A stretch of DNA of 64,000 nucleotides from Pseudomonas sp. GV085 (GCF_003050925.1 NZ_QAOV01000013.1:62001-126000), one strand, 5' to 3'; shown: positions 17,673-25,806, numbered from the stretch's first letter. Numbers and translations are program-made. Notes: generated from the sequence alone by a model not told the origin.

Positions 17673-20600
17673 ATGTTCGATCCAAAAAAGGTATTGGCAT
17701 GCCCCGCCAGCGGCCCCTTGACACGAATGCATAGGGTCGAAACCGCCGCCAGCACCGACACTGTCGATCACACCGCCGCCCACAACTGCCCGGTGTCGAT
17801 GGTCACTGGCGAGGTATTGCTGACCCTCACGGACAGCACCCTCGACGGGATCTTGCCGTTCGACTTCACCCGCATCTATCGCACCAGTGCCGTCGAACTC
17901 GACACCGGCCTCGGTTTTGGCTGGAGGCATTCGCTGTCCCAGCACCTGGAGCTCCACGACGAGCAGGTGCTGTGGATCGACCCCGAAAACCACCGCACGC
18001 CATTTCCACGGCCGACGGCGACGCGCCCGGTGATCCACAACAGCCTGTCGCGGACGGCGATTTACCTCGGCGAGGAGCCGGATGAACTGATCCTCGCCCT
18101 GGCCGGCGACCGCGCGCGGTTCTACCACTTTCATGACGGCCGGCTCAGTGCGATCAGCGACGCCTACGGCAACCACGTGACGGTGCAGCGGGACCGCCTT
18201 GACCGGATCCAACGCCTGGACAACGGCGCTGACCGCGCCTTGCTGTTGCGTTACGACCTCAAGCACCTGATGGCCGTCGATTATCAGGTGTTTCAGCGCA
18301 GCGGCCCCGAGGCGTACACCTGGCGCACCGAACAGACACTGGTCAGCTACCGCTACGACGCCCGCCAGCGACTGATCGAGGCGACCAATGCCGCGGGTGA
18401 AATCGAGCGCTATGACTACGACGAGCGGCACGTCATCCTGCAACGGCAACTGGCTGGCGGGGCGAGTTTCTTCTGGGCGTGGGAACGCTCCGGCAAGGCG
18501 GCCCGCTGCATTCATCACTGGGCCTCGTTTGCGCAGATGGAGGCGCGTTACGTCTGGGACGATGAAGGCGGCGTGACGGTGAACAACGCCGACGGTAGTG
18601 AAGAGGTTTACGTTCATGACAACCGCGCACGGTTGCTACACCACGTCGGGCTGGACGGCGGTGAGCAACACAAGGCCTACGACGATCAGGGCCGTCTGAT
18701 CGCCGAGCAGGACGCCCTCGGCGCTGTCACCGAATACCATTATGACGAGGTCGGCCGGCTGATCGCGCCGCTTGCGCCGGATGAGGCGCTCACGTCCTAC
18801 GAGTATCGCAACGGTTTCCTGCATACCCGCACCTGCGGTCAGGCGACATGGAGTTACCAGCGCAATGCCCAGGGCGACATCACTGCCGTCACCGATCCCG
18901 ACGGGCAGATCACCCGCTATTTCTACGATTCGCAGGGGCGCTTGCTGACGATCCGTTTCCCCGACCAGAGCGGTCACCGATTTGTCTGGAACGCCTTGGG
19001 ACAATTGCTGGAAGAGACCCTGCCGGACGGTGCCCTGCGCACTTTTTCCTACGATGCGTTAGGAAGGCGGATTAGCCGGCAGGACGAACACGGTGCCGTC
19101 ACCGGTTATGAATGGGACGCCGTGGGTCGACTGACCCGGACCACGCGGCCCTCCGGTGCCCGTCGTGCCTATCGCTACAACGCCTATGGTCAGGTCACCG
19201 CCGACACCGACGAACTGGGACGGGTAACCCGTTACGAATACGCCGACGACCTGCGCCTGGTCAGCCGTCGGATCAACCCCGACGGCAGTGTGCTGAAATA
19301 CCGCTACGAACATGCGCAATTGTTGCTCACCGAGATCGAAAACGAGGTTGGCGACATTTACCGGCTGGATTACACCCCAGGCGGATTGATCCGACAGGAA
19401 ACCGGCTTTGATGGCCGTCGTACCGCCTACAGCTACGACCTCAATGGCCAATTGCTGGAGAAAACCGAGTTTGGCCACGACGGTTCGCTGCTGGTTACCG
19501 GTTATCAACGTGACAGCGCTGGGCGGTTACTGGTCAAAATCTTGCCCGATGGGGTCAAGGTCGAGTACCGCTACGACAGTCTCGGGCGGCTGGTCAGTGT
19601 CGATGACGGCCAGAACCATCCGCTGGCGTTCGAATACGACCGCCAGGACCGGCTGATCACCGAACATCAGGGCCGCGGCACCCTGCGTTACAGCTACGAC
19701 GCCTGCGGTCGGCTCAAGCGCCTGCGCCTGCCGGACGCCTGTGTCCTCGTCTACCACTACGCCAAGGGAGGCGCCCTCACGGCCATCGACCTCAACGGCA
19801 CGCGTCTGACCAGCCATCGCTTTGTCGGCGGGCGCGAACAGCAACGCCAACAGGGCCTGCTGCTCAGCGATTACGCCTACGACGAGCAAGGTCGTTTGCA
19901 GGCCCATGCCGTCAGCCAAAAGCAACGACCGCTGTATCGCCGCAAGTATGCCTACAGCATCAAGGGCAACCTCCTGCAGATTACCGACAGCCGCCACGGT
20001 TCACGTCGCTACCAATACGATGCGCTCGACCGTCTGACCGGCGTACGCCACGCCCGCGACCAGTTCGCGGAGAACTTCACCCACGACCCGGCCGGCAACC
20101 TGCTGATCCACGACCGCCCCGGCCCGTGTGTGCTCCAGGGCAACTGTCTGCGTCGCCGTTGCGACAGCCACTACGACTACGACGCCTTCGGCAACCTGAT
20201 CCGCGAACGCCGCGGTATGCCGGCCCAGGTTACTGAATACACCTACGACTGCCAGCACCGCCTGATCGGCGTCAGCCCCCCTGACGGTAAACGTGTCAGC
20301 TACCGCTACGACGCATTCGGCCGGCGCATCGGCAAAACCGTCGACGGCCAGACCACGCAATTCTTCTGGCAAGGCGACCAACTCATCGCCGAAAGCGGTC
20401 CCCGACACTACCGCAGCTACGTCTATGAGCCCGGCAGCTTCCGTCCGCTGGCGCTGCTCGACGGCAAAGGCCGGGCAGACGCCTGCCCGTTCTACTACCA
20501 ACTCGACCACCTCGGCACCCCGCAGGAACTGACCAGCTACGGCGGCGGCGTCGTCTGGTCGGCCAAATACACCGCCCACGGCAAACTCCGCGAACGGAGC

Positions 20601-20990
20601 CACGGCGACGGCGAACGACTCGAACAGCCGCTACGGTTTCAGGGGCAATATTTCGATGCTGAGAGTGGCCTGCACTACAACCGGCATCGCTACTACCAGC
20701 CGGACATCGGTCGTTATCTGACGCAGAATCCAGTCAAGTTGGCCGCAGGATTGAACCCGTATCGGTACACCCGGAACCCGACTGGGTGGGTTGATCCGTT
20801 GGGGTCGAGGGGGAACTGTCCACTGGCGAACAAGGCCGCAGGCTCGGCGACAAATGGGGGGAGCGGGGCAAAGGCTGATGAGGGTGAACCCAATGCACCC
20901 TCTCCAATACCTGCAAATCGATACTGGCATCACGCAGACTCAGGCCACGACATATCGAGGACTGGGCGATGGACGCATTCGATCAGCTAG
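17673..20990 (+). CDS. Rhs/YD-repeat protein without PAAR domain and with very short tip
   Basis: A 1105-residue Rhs protein. It begins almost at once with a DUF6531-type region (CPVSMVTGEVLL and FDFTRIYRTSAVELD, about 39-80). About 20 YD repeats (YRYDAxGR) follow. The Rhs-associated core (YYQLDHLGTPQELTSYGG) ends at GWVDPLG near residue 1046. Only about 59 residues remain as C-terminal tip, against the 100-150 of a usual toxin domain, and I see no known toxin motif. No PAAR, VgrG or secretion gene is nearby. No immunity-like gene follows; the next gene is on the other strand 30 bases away. It may be an inactivated or orphan effector. Confidence 0.88.
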   Translation: MFDPKKVLACPASGPLTRMHRVETAASTDTVDHTAAHNCPVSMVTGEVLLTLTDSTLDGILPFDFTRIYRTSAVELDTGLGFGWRHSLSQHLELHDEQVLWIDPENHRTPFPRPTATRPVIHNSLSRTAIYLGEEPDELILALAGDRARFYHFHDGRLSAISDAYGNHVTVQRDRLDRIQRLDNGADRALLLRYDLKHLMAVDYQVFQRSGPEAYTWRTEQTLVSYRYDARQRLIEATNAAGEIERYDYDERHVILQRQLAGGASFFWAWERSGKAARCIHHWASFAQMEARYVWDDEGGVTVNNADGSEEVYVHDNRARLLHHVGLDGGEQHKAYDDQGRLIAEQDALGAVTEYHYDEVGRLIAPLAPDEALTSYEYRNGFLHTRTCGQATWSYQRNAQGDITAVTDPDGQITRYFYDSQGRLLTIRFPDQSGHRFVWNALGQLLEETLPDGALRTFSYDALGRRISRQDEHGAVTGYEWDAVGRLTRTTRPSGARRAYRYNAYGQVTADTDELGRVTRYEYADDLRLVSRRINPDGSVLKYRYEHAQLLLTEIENEVGDIYRLDYTPGGLIRQETGFDGRRTAYSYDLNGQLLEKTEFGHDGSLLVTGYQRDSAGRLLVKILPDGVKVEYRYDSLGRLVSVDDGQNHPLAFEYDRQDRLITEHQGRGTLRYSYDACGRLKRLRLPDACVLVYHYAKGGALTAIDLNGTRLTSHRFVGGREQQRQQGLLLSDYAYDEQGRLQAHAVSQKQRPLYRRKYAYSIKGNLLQITDSRHGSRRYQYDALDRLTGVRHARDQFAENFTHDPAGNLLIHDRPGPCVLQGNCLRRRCDSHYDYDAFGNLIRERRGMPAQVTEYTYDCQHRLIGVSPPDGKRVSYRYDAFGRRIGKTVDGQTTQFFWQGDQLIAESGPRHYRSYVYEPGSFRPLALLDGKGRADACPFYYQLDHLGTPQELTSYGGGVVWSAKYTAHGKLRERSHGDGERLEQPLRFQGQYFDAESGLHYNRHRYYQPDIGRYLTQNPVKLAAGLNPYRYTRNPTGWVDPLGSRGNCPLANKAAGSATNGGSGAKADEGEPNAPSPIPANRYWHHADSGHDISRTGRWTHSIS

Positions 20991-21020
20991 ACAACCGGTC
21001 AATCCGGCAACACGACTCGA

Positions 21021-21203
21021 TCAGTCTTCGTCCTCTTCCTCATCTTCCAACTCAATATTCCCCACATCGCCCAAATCATCAGCATCGTTAAGCGGCACCG
21101 TCGCATCATCCATCAACGATCCCGGATCTTCATTGCCGGGATCGTTGATGGATGGCCGTTCGCTCGGGCCCTTTTCTTCCTTGCCTTCGCTTTTCGCAGT
21201 CAT
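21021..21203 (-). CDS. Small acidic hypothetical protein
   Basis: A 60-residue, highly charged protein with an acidic tail (ELEDEEEDED) and a repeated DPG motif (SINDPGNEDPGSLMDD). GAGG stands six bases before the ATG, which supports translation. No function is recognised. The DNA encoding the DPG repeat contains a perfect 19-bp inverted repeat (21107-21125 and 21136-21154). It ends 30 bases from the convergent Rhs gene. Confidence 0.6.
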   Translation of the reverse strand: MTAKSEGKEEKGPSERPSINDPGNEDPGSLMDDATVPLNDADDLGDVGNIELEDEEEDED

Positions 21204-21219
21204 GGGATGCCTCGCTCAA

Positions 21220-21687
21220 CTAGTGATGCTTTTTGTGGTGTTTGTTCGAGTGTTTATAACCGTTACCGGAATGGGAGTGACCGCTGTCACTCCCCAGATC
21301 ATTGCCGACCGCACCGCCGGCTGCACCGCCCAGGCCTGCACCGATGGCCGATCCGGTCGAACCGCCAAGACTGTTGCCGACCACCGATCCACCCGCCGCG
21401 CCCAAACCACCGCCTACCGCCGCCTCGGTGCGACTGTGCCTGGGCGCGGCAATGGCACTGCCGGCCGCTCCGCCGACACCCGCACCAACCGCTGCACCAG
21501 TACTGCCGCCCAACTGGCCACCGACCACATTGCCCAGCACCCCACCAAGACCACCGCCCACGGCGGCATCTCCATTACCTCCCGCCAGCGCCACCTGAGA
21601 GACCAGCCATCCAAAAACAATCGCAGGCAACATCAATCGTCGAGCACTCAGGCTTGTAGTTTTATTGCCGTTGGTTTTCGGGTTCAT
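21220..21687 (-). CDS. Secreted glycine-zipper protein, histidine-rich tail
   Basis: A 155-residue protein with a signal peptide (about 1-36, ending VSQVALA-GG) and a body of alternating Gly/Ala/Val (GGGLGGVLGNVVGGQLGG, GAGVGGAAGSA) typical of glycine-zipper outer-membrane-associated proteins. The last 20 residues are rich in His and Lys (HKKHH), possibly metal-binding. GAGGCGTGCC before the ATG at 21687 decides the start. It is a paralogue of the next gene; the duplicated block is GGxTGAAxGAGVxGAAGSA. Confidence 0.75.
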   Translation of the reverse strand: MNPKTNGNKTTSLSARRLMLPAIVFGWLVSQVALAGGNGDAAVGGGLGGVLGNVVGGQLGGSTGAAVGAGVGGAAGSAIAAPRHSRTEAAVGGGLGAAGGSVVGNSLGGSTGSAIGAGLGGAAGGAVGNDLGSDSGHSHSGNGYKHSNKHHKKHH

Positions 21688-21751
21688 GGCACGCCTCGCA
21701 TTCTTCAGGAGTATGGGAGATTTGAGCGGCTGCTGCGTGAAACGTTCATAA

Positions 21752-21780
21752 ATGAAAAAGCCCGGCATCAAGCCGGGCTC
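21752..21780 (-). terminator. Rho-independent terminator of the upstream glycine-zipper gene
   Basis: On the minus strand AGCCCGGC, loop TTGAT, GCCGGGCT is followed by TTTTTC. It lies 21 bases after the stop at 21801, so the two glycine-zipper genes are separate transcription units. Confidence 0.85.
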
Positions 21781-21800
21781 TGTTCAAATCTGGATCAGGA

Positions 21801-22169
21801 TCAGTGACGCTTGTGACCATTGGCCAGATTGCTGCCTACGCCGCCGCCCAATGCGCCGCCCAGGCCTGCACCGATGGTGGCACCGGACTTGCCGCCAAGG
21901 CTATTGCCGATCACCGAACCGCCGGCCGCGCCGACACCGCCACCGATAGCAGCGCTGGTGCGATGACCTTTTTTGGCAGCAACAGCGCTGCCCGCCGCGC
22001 CAGCGACACCTGCACCAATCGCTGCGCCAGTGCTGCCGCCCATCTTCTGGCCGACCACGTTACCCAATGCGCCGCCCAAGCCACCGCCCAACGCGGCAGT
22101 GCCGTCACCAGCCATTGCACCTTGAGCAACCAGAAGCCCCAGAACCAGAGCGGGCAGTGTTAAACGCAT
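21801..22169 (-). CDS. Secreted glycine-zipper protein
   Basis: A 122-residue protein with a signal peptide (1-20, LLVAQGAMA-GDG) and glycine-zipper repeats (GGGLGGALGNVVGQKMGG, then GGGVGAAGGSVIGNSLGG). The protein is built as two similar halves, each close to the halves of the neighbouring paralogue. GAGG is eight bases before the ATG. Probably periplasmic or membrane-associated; cellular role unknown. Confidence 0.75.
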   Translation of the reverse strand: MRLTLPALVLGLLVAQGAMAGDGTAALGGGLGGALGNVVGQKMGGSTGAAIGAGVAGAAGSAVAAKKGHRTSAAIGGGVGAAGGSVIGNSLGGKSGATIGAGLGGALGGGVGSNLANGHKRH

Positions 22170-22309
22170 GACAAAAACCTCGAAAATAGGGGTAAACAAA
22201 AATGGGGGCGAGATTGAATGCTTTTGCACGGATAAAGTCCAGCACGCCGATCCAACTTCGCGGTTGGCGACAGTTGGACAGCACTTTAGGAAAAGGTTTT
22301 ATGACGGAC

Positions 22310-22337
22310 AAAAAAAAGCCCGCTGGGGAAACGGGCC
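22310..22337 (-). terminator. Orphan leftward terminator-like hairpin
   Basis: On the minus strand GCCCG...CGGGC is followed by eight T. No leftward gene ends directly before it; the nearest, ending at 22641, is 300 bases away with a REPIN between. It could mark a small RNA or a long 3' UTR. Confidence 0.5.
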
Positions 22338-22640
22338 AGGTGTTGCTTTCTAACGGATGAGTCGAGATTACGCAGACTGCTGTGAAAAGTTTGTGAAAGA
22401 TCACCACTTTGAAAAAATTGTCATAAAACCCTTTCAGATATTAAAAACCCCCGCTCTTTGACGTAATGCTGTTCACTTAAGCGAAGTGATTCTTTGTAGG
22501 AGCGAGCTTGCTCGCGATGGTCGTTAACGATAACGCGTATTTACTGACTGAACGCGGCGCTCTTGAGTCCATCGCGAGCAAGCTCGCTCCTACAAAGTGA
22601 ACAGCATTACGCTCTATGACGGGGTCTGCCTGACGTTCTA
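22338..22640. repeat. Gene-free stretch with REPIN inside a larger inverted repeat
   Basis: No gene is seen. Outer arms CGTAATGCTGTTCACTT (22462-22478) and its exact complement (22595-22611) enclose a REPIN (22493-22597). The REPIN spacer carries GGTCGTTAACGATAACGCG. The right outer arm abuts the REP, while the left is 15 bases away. Confidence 0.75.
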
Positions 22641-22829
22641 TTACTTCCTGACCGGTGCTGTCACCCTGGGTAAGAATTTGCCCTTCAGTACCCGGCACGC
22701 CCTGGTCTTGATCTTGTCGACCTCAGTCTGGTCCTCGCCGAAGCTGGCCACATATTGGGTCTGGCCACACCGCACGCAATTGTTGATCGGAAACTCTGCG
22801 CCATCGTCCTCGATATACGGATCAGCCAT
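22641..22829 (-). CDS. Small hypothetical protein with CxxC
   Basis: A 62-residue product beginning MADPYIEDDGAEF and containing NCVRCGQTQYV, a possible half of a zinc-binding site. GGGGTGAAGAG precedes the ATG at 22829. No homologue recognised; accepted because start signal and composition look real. It could still be spurious. Confidence 0.5.
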   Translation of the reverse strand: MADPYIEDDGAEFPINNCVRCGQTQYVASFGEDQTEVDKIKTRACRVLKGKFLPRVTAPVRK

Positions 22830-22976
22830 CTCTTCACCCCTTTTCAACAAACGGGATCGACACCGGCAAGCCCTTTGCCTGAAAGAATATCGATCGCCAA
22901 GGTTTTTGAGACTAGCCGGTCACCTATGGACCTGCCGTTCGGATTTCCCCGTGACCGACGAATGGCCTTTCACCTT

Positions 22977-23297
22977 TCACCTCAACTTGACCGCAGTCCC
23001 GGTCACAAACACCACGACCATCCCGCCTTTGCCGGCCGGCATACTGATCTCATAATCAAGCCCGACCACCGCGTCCGCCTCAAGCGCCTGCGCCCGCTCC
23101 TTGATCTCATCGGTGGCTTGAATGCGCGCCTCCTTCAACGCCCGCTCCAGTGTCTGGGAACGTCCGCCGAAAAAGTCGCGCATCCCGGCAAACACGTCAC
23201 GGACGACGTTGATCCCTTGCACCGACTCGGCGCTGACGATGTCCAGGTAGGCGGTAATTTGTCGGCCTTCAATGGAGTGGGTTGTGGTGGTGATCAT
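22977..23297 (-). CDS. UPF0145 (YbjQ-like) family protein
   Basis: A 106-residue cytoplasmic protein of the YbjQ/UPF0145 family, a small pentamer-forming fold of unknown role. Family features are the start TTTHSIEGRQITAYLDIVSA, GMRDFFGGRSQTLE and the C-terminal ALEADAVVGLDYEI. The ATG overlaps the TGA of the serine hydrolase stump (ATGA) and has GGAAGGAA upstream, so the two were once, or still are, co-translated. Confidence 0.85.
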   Translation of the reverse strand: MITTTTHSIEGRQITAYLDIVSAESVQGINVVRDVFAGMRDFFGGRSQTLERALKEARIQATDEIKERAQALEADAVVGLDYEISMPAGKGGMVVVFVTGTAVKLR

Positions 23298-23443
23298 GGG
23301 TGTTCCTTCCTGTTCAGAAATTCAGCCAGTGCATCAAACGCCGGCAACGTGACGGGATCGTTGGCCGAGTTGCTGGCCACCGGATGGGATGCGTAGCGGA
23401 CGATGACCATCTCGGCCTTTGGGTCGAGGTAGATGCGCTGCAT
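23294..23443 (-). pseudogene. 3' stump of a beta-lactamase-fold serine hydrolase
   Basis: The minus strand encodes MQRIYLDPKAEMVIVRYASHP followed by about 28 residues and a stop. This is the normal C-terminus of serine hydrolases related to 6-aminohexanoate-dimer hydrolase. The rest of the gene (some 350 codons, with the SxxK and YxN motifs) is missing. Upstream of the QRIYL codons the reading turns into unrelated sequence leading to hicB. The gene was cut when hicAB or its carrier arrived (inference). Confidence 0.7.
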
Positions 23444-23502
23444 GATGTCGATTCTGTTCGAAGAGTTTGAGCGGTCTACAGCCGGACAGGCTTGTTCACT
23501 GT

Positions 23503-23835
23503 TTAAGCATGGGCCTCGCGATCAAGAACATCAGCGACCCACTGATTGATACTTTTGTGGGCTAGCTGAGCTTTCACGGCAACCGTCGCGTGAAGGGCTG
23601 GGGCCAGACGCAGACTGAGATGGCCTGAATAGGGTTTCTGTGGGGTGCGGCCGAGTTTGGCGCAAGTCTCCAGATAATCGGTGACGGCCTCTTCGAATGC
23701 GGTGCGAAGTTCTTTGACTGACTCGCCGTGAAACCCGACAACATCCTTGATGCCCGCAATGTGGCCGACGAACAGACCGTCTTCATCGCTGTACTCGATC
23801 CGGGCTGAGAAGCCGTTGTAGTTCATTACGTTCAC
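23503..23835 (-). CDS. hicB: HicB-family antitoxin
   Basis: A 110-residue antitoxin. The N-terminal HicB-like degraded-RNase-H fold covers about 5-65 (YNGFSARIEYSDEDGLFVGHI, VVGFHGESVKELRTAFEEAV). A ribbon-helix-helix DNA-binding tail follows (about 75-108, GHLSLRLAPALHATVAVKA). The GTG start overlaps the hicA stop as GTGA, giving translational coupling; an ATG three codons later is an alternative. It neutralises HicA and probably represses the operon. Confidence 0.88.
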   Translation of the reverse strand: MNVMNYNGFSARIEYSDEDGLFVGHIAGIKDVVGFHGESVKELRTAFEEAVTDYLETCAKLGRTPQKPYSGHLSLRLAPALHATVAVKAQLAHKSINQWVADVLDREAHA

Positions 23836-24086
23836 GGGGTAACTCCTGCTTGTTCAAGAAAAGCCCGGGCGTCACGCACCTGATAGGGCTTGGCTTCTTT
23901 GTCGGGGTGCGGCCGGTGGAAGGTCGCGACCACTCCATTCAGTTCAAAACGTACTCGTGAACCATTGCCTTCGATAGTTCTGGCCCCAGCAGCGCTGAAC
24001 AAGGATTCGATGCGGGACCACTCCATGGTGGCCGGGGTGAGTCTTGAAAATAAGGCTTTGAGGGTGCTGAGCTGTTTATTATTCAT
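23832..24086 (-). CDS. hicA: HicA-family mRNA interferase toxin
   Basis: An 84-residue HicA toxin, a dsRBD-fold ribonuclease. The conserved part is MEWSRIESLFSAAGARTIEG, GSRVRFELNGVVATFHRPHP and a C-terminal VRDARAFLEQAGV. The catalytic His is in TFHRPHP. It comes first in the operon, before hicB. The ATG at 24086 has no ribosome binding site and lies only four bases after a TATAAT, so the mRNA may be leaderless; a later Met at residue 21 is the alternative start. Confidence 0.87.
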   Translation of the reverse strand: MNNKQLSTLKALFSRLTPATMEWSRIESLFSAAGARTIEGNGSRVRFELNGVVATFHRPHPDKEAKPYQVRDARAFLEQAGVTP

Positions 24087-24105
24087 GGTATTATATCATG
24101 ATACC
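24087..24105. promoter_or_regulatory. hicAB promoter/operator
   Basis: The 19-base imperfect palindrome GGTATTATATCATGATACC directly before hicA contains, on the minus strand, TATAAT (24095-24090). A HicB dimer bound here would cover the -10 box. Confidence 0.55.
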
Positions 24106-24399
24106 GTACGAGATTTAGCAATCGCGAATGACATCGCTGATGCGTGGGAGAAGCCTCTAACGCGCGCTTAAAAAAACGCCGCTTATCCAGAACAGGAAAG
24201 CGGCGTTTTCGTGTCGAAGCTTTTTTTTGCACGGCAGGCAGGATATCGGGGGGACTCTCGCCGGGGTTGTAGGTAATTTCCGAGAGTTACGCTTGCTGCG
24301 TTTTTAGCGGGTCCCACCCCCCACGCTAACCTATGTGGCGATCACAGAAGCGCGCCCTGTTTGCTCAGTTTTGCTTCGCCAACGTAGGAATAGGTACAC
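24106..24399. terminator. Gene-free stretch with a bidirectional terminator (24173-24209)
   Basis: AAAACGCCGCTT and AAGCGGCGTTTT form a perfect 12-bp stem with A and T runs on both sides, a terminator readable in both directions. No intact gene ends at it. The short rightward reading just before it (ANDIADAWEKPLTRA then stop) may be a fossil 3' end. The remaining bases show nothing recognisable. Confidence 0.7.
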
Positions 24400-24625
24400 A
24401 GAGTGTTGGATTAACGCCAAGAGACATCAGCAATCAGCCCAGATCCCGGAACCTGTGGTGTTCAAATGGCGAAAGCGCTATCCGCACGCGGGTCTTGAGG
24501 GATTGAACGACCCTGCTTCGAAGTGGCCAGCCTCGCAAGCTCAGCACTCAAAAGATGAAGAAAGTTCTTACGCTGACCACCCAGCGCGTGCCGCGTGAGG
24601 CGACGCATTGGAGTGGCCGTGGTCA
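24400..24625 (+). pseudogene. IS630-family transposase remnant
   Basis: One frame gives VFKWRKRYPHAGLEGLNDPA, the helix-turn-helix region of IS630 transposases. A second frame, shifted by one base, gives KKVLTLTTQRVPREATHWSG, the segment that follows in the same family. The catalytic DDE domain is absent. It is a decayed fragment next to the PHB cluster, supporting past mobile-element activity. Confidence 0.7.
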
Positions 24626-24673
24626 GAGTAGGATAAGATGCCTGCAAATCAGGCTTGCTGTGAGTAGCCCCGC

Positions 24674-25207
24674 ATGACAGATAACAGTCGGAACACCACC
24701 CGTCTGATCAAGAAGTACCCGAATCGCCGTCTGTATGACACGCACACCAGCAGTCATTTGACCCTTGCGGATATACGCCAATTGGTCGTCGATAAAATCC
24801 CGTTCGAGGTGGTCGACGCCAAGACTGGCGAGGATCTGACCCGAAGTATTTTGCTGCAGGTCATTCTGGAAGCCGAAAGTGGCGGTGAGCCGATATTCTC
24901 CAGCGAGATGCTCATGGGGATTATCCAGTTCTACGGTCCCTACCAGAGCGTCCTCGGCAGCTACCTGGATAAAAGCATCCAGACGGTCATCGACATCCAG
25001 TCCCAGACCGGTGCCCAGTCATCTGAAGCCTGGAGCGAGTTCATGCACCAGCAAGCACCGGTCATGCAGGATTTGATGCGCCAGTATGTCGACCAGTCAA
25101 AAGCCCTCTACCTGAACACTCAGAACCTCTTCGGCCTGTTCGGCGGCACGCCACCAGGCAAGCCAGGTGCCGGTAGCGGGCCGAAAAAAAATGGCGATGG
25201 GGAGTAA
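24674..25207 (+). CDS. phaR: PHA synthesis repressor PhaR (PhbF)
   Basis: A 177-residue DNA- and PHB-binding repressor that controls phasin and PHB genes. The PHB accumulation regulator N-domain is unmistakable (RLIKKYPNRRLYDTHTSSHL, about 10-28, to about 70), followed by the PHB_acc domain (about 70-115, FYGPYQSVLGSYLDKS). The tail is Gly/Pro/Lys-rich. It is convergent with phaP. In P. extremaustralis the equivalent gene is called phbF. Start at ATG 24674; the ribosome binding site is weak (GTGAG). Confidence 0.94.
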   Translation: MTDNSRNTTRLIKKYPNRRLYDTHTSSHLTLADIRQLVVDKIPFEVVDAKTGEDLTRSILLQVILEAESGGEPIFSSEMLMGIIQFYGPYQSVLGSYLDKSIQTVIDIQSQTGAQSSEAWSEFMHQQAPVMQDLMRQYVDQSKALYLNTQNLFGLFGGTPPGKPGAGSGPKKNGDGE

Positions 25208-25242
25208 ACCCATCGCCATCAGTGTAACCGCTTTAATGTGAC

Positions 25243-25806
25243 TTACTTGTTACCGCTTGTAGCCTTGGCAGCAGGAGCGGTTTTGCCGGCTGCGGCGGTC
25301 GCCGCGTCAAAACTGCTCTGGGCAACGTCAGCAGCCTGTTTTACGGCATTCTGTGCGCTTTCAAAAACGGTACCGGCATTCGCCAGCGACGACTTGAACG
25401 CGGCCACAACAGGCTCGGAGCCAGCCGGTGCATTCTTGCTGATCACTTCAACGAACTCTTGCACCTGCTGGGTGCCCGCCTCGACCTGACGCGAGGTCAG
25501 TTTGGCGATTTCCGAGTGAGTGCCGACAATCAACGCTTGCACTTGGCGATTGAACTCAGCCAGGCGTTCGACTTGCACATTTGGCTGGGTGAAAGAAGTC
25601 TGGAGCTCGGCGAGCCCTTGTAGATCACGGACTGCCAGCAGCTTGCGAAAGCCGTCGAACTGCTCCTCGGTGGCGGCCTGCAATGTCTTGAACTGCAATT
25701 GGCTGAACTGTTCAACACTGGAGAAGATTTTGCCGCTGATTTGCTGCAGGAGGTCTAGGTTGGCTTTCTGAGCGTCTTGCAATTTTTCCGAGTTAAAAAA
25801 AGACAT
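25243..25806 (-). CDS. phaP: Phasin (PHB granule surface protein)
   Basis: A 187-residue phasin coating PHB granules. The phasin_2 pattern runs through residues 1-130, with amphipathic helices (MSFFNSEKLQDAQKANLDLL, FKTLQAATEEQFDGFRKLL). An Ala/Lys-rich tail (AAAGKTAPAAKATSGNK) resembles PhaF/PhaP tails that touch nucleic acid. AGGAG precedes the ATG. It is divergent from phbX and shares a promoter region holding two TGCAGYGCA sites. Confidence 0.93.
   Translation of the reverse strand: MSFFNSEKLQDAQKANLDLLQQISGKIFSSVEQFSQLQFKTLQAATEEQFDGFRKLLAVRDLQGLAELQTSFTQPNVQVERLAEFNRQVQALIVGTHSEIAKLTSRQVEAGTQQVQEFVEVISKNAPAGSEPVVAAFKSSLANAGTVFESAQNAVKQAADVAQSSFDAATAAAGKTAPAAKATSGNK

Noticed and set aside
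17583..18617. Long leftward ORF opposite rhs, and similar long ORFs opposite prpB, speE, aroC and fadJ-like genes
   Set aside because: They are reverse-frame shadows of high-GC genes with clear families on the other strand.
20991..21020. Immunity gene for the Rhs tip
   Set aside because: Only 30 bases separate the Rhs stop from the convergent gene, and the short rightward frame near 20970 (MDAFDQLDNRS) is low-complexity and overlaps that gene.
22105..22407. 100-residue leftward ORF
   Set aside because: Runs through the terminator and the glycine-zipper gene in another frame.
24335..24598. Open frame as an intact gene
   Set aside because: Its similarity is to an IS630 transposase that continues in another frame; treated as a fossil.
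22400..24700. Left attachment site matching the tRNA-Ser 3' end
   Set aside because: I looked for a copy of GATTCGAACTCTC or nearby tRNA sequence and found none; the island border is therefore unproven.
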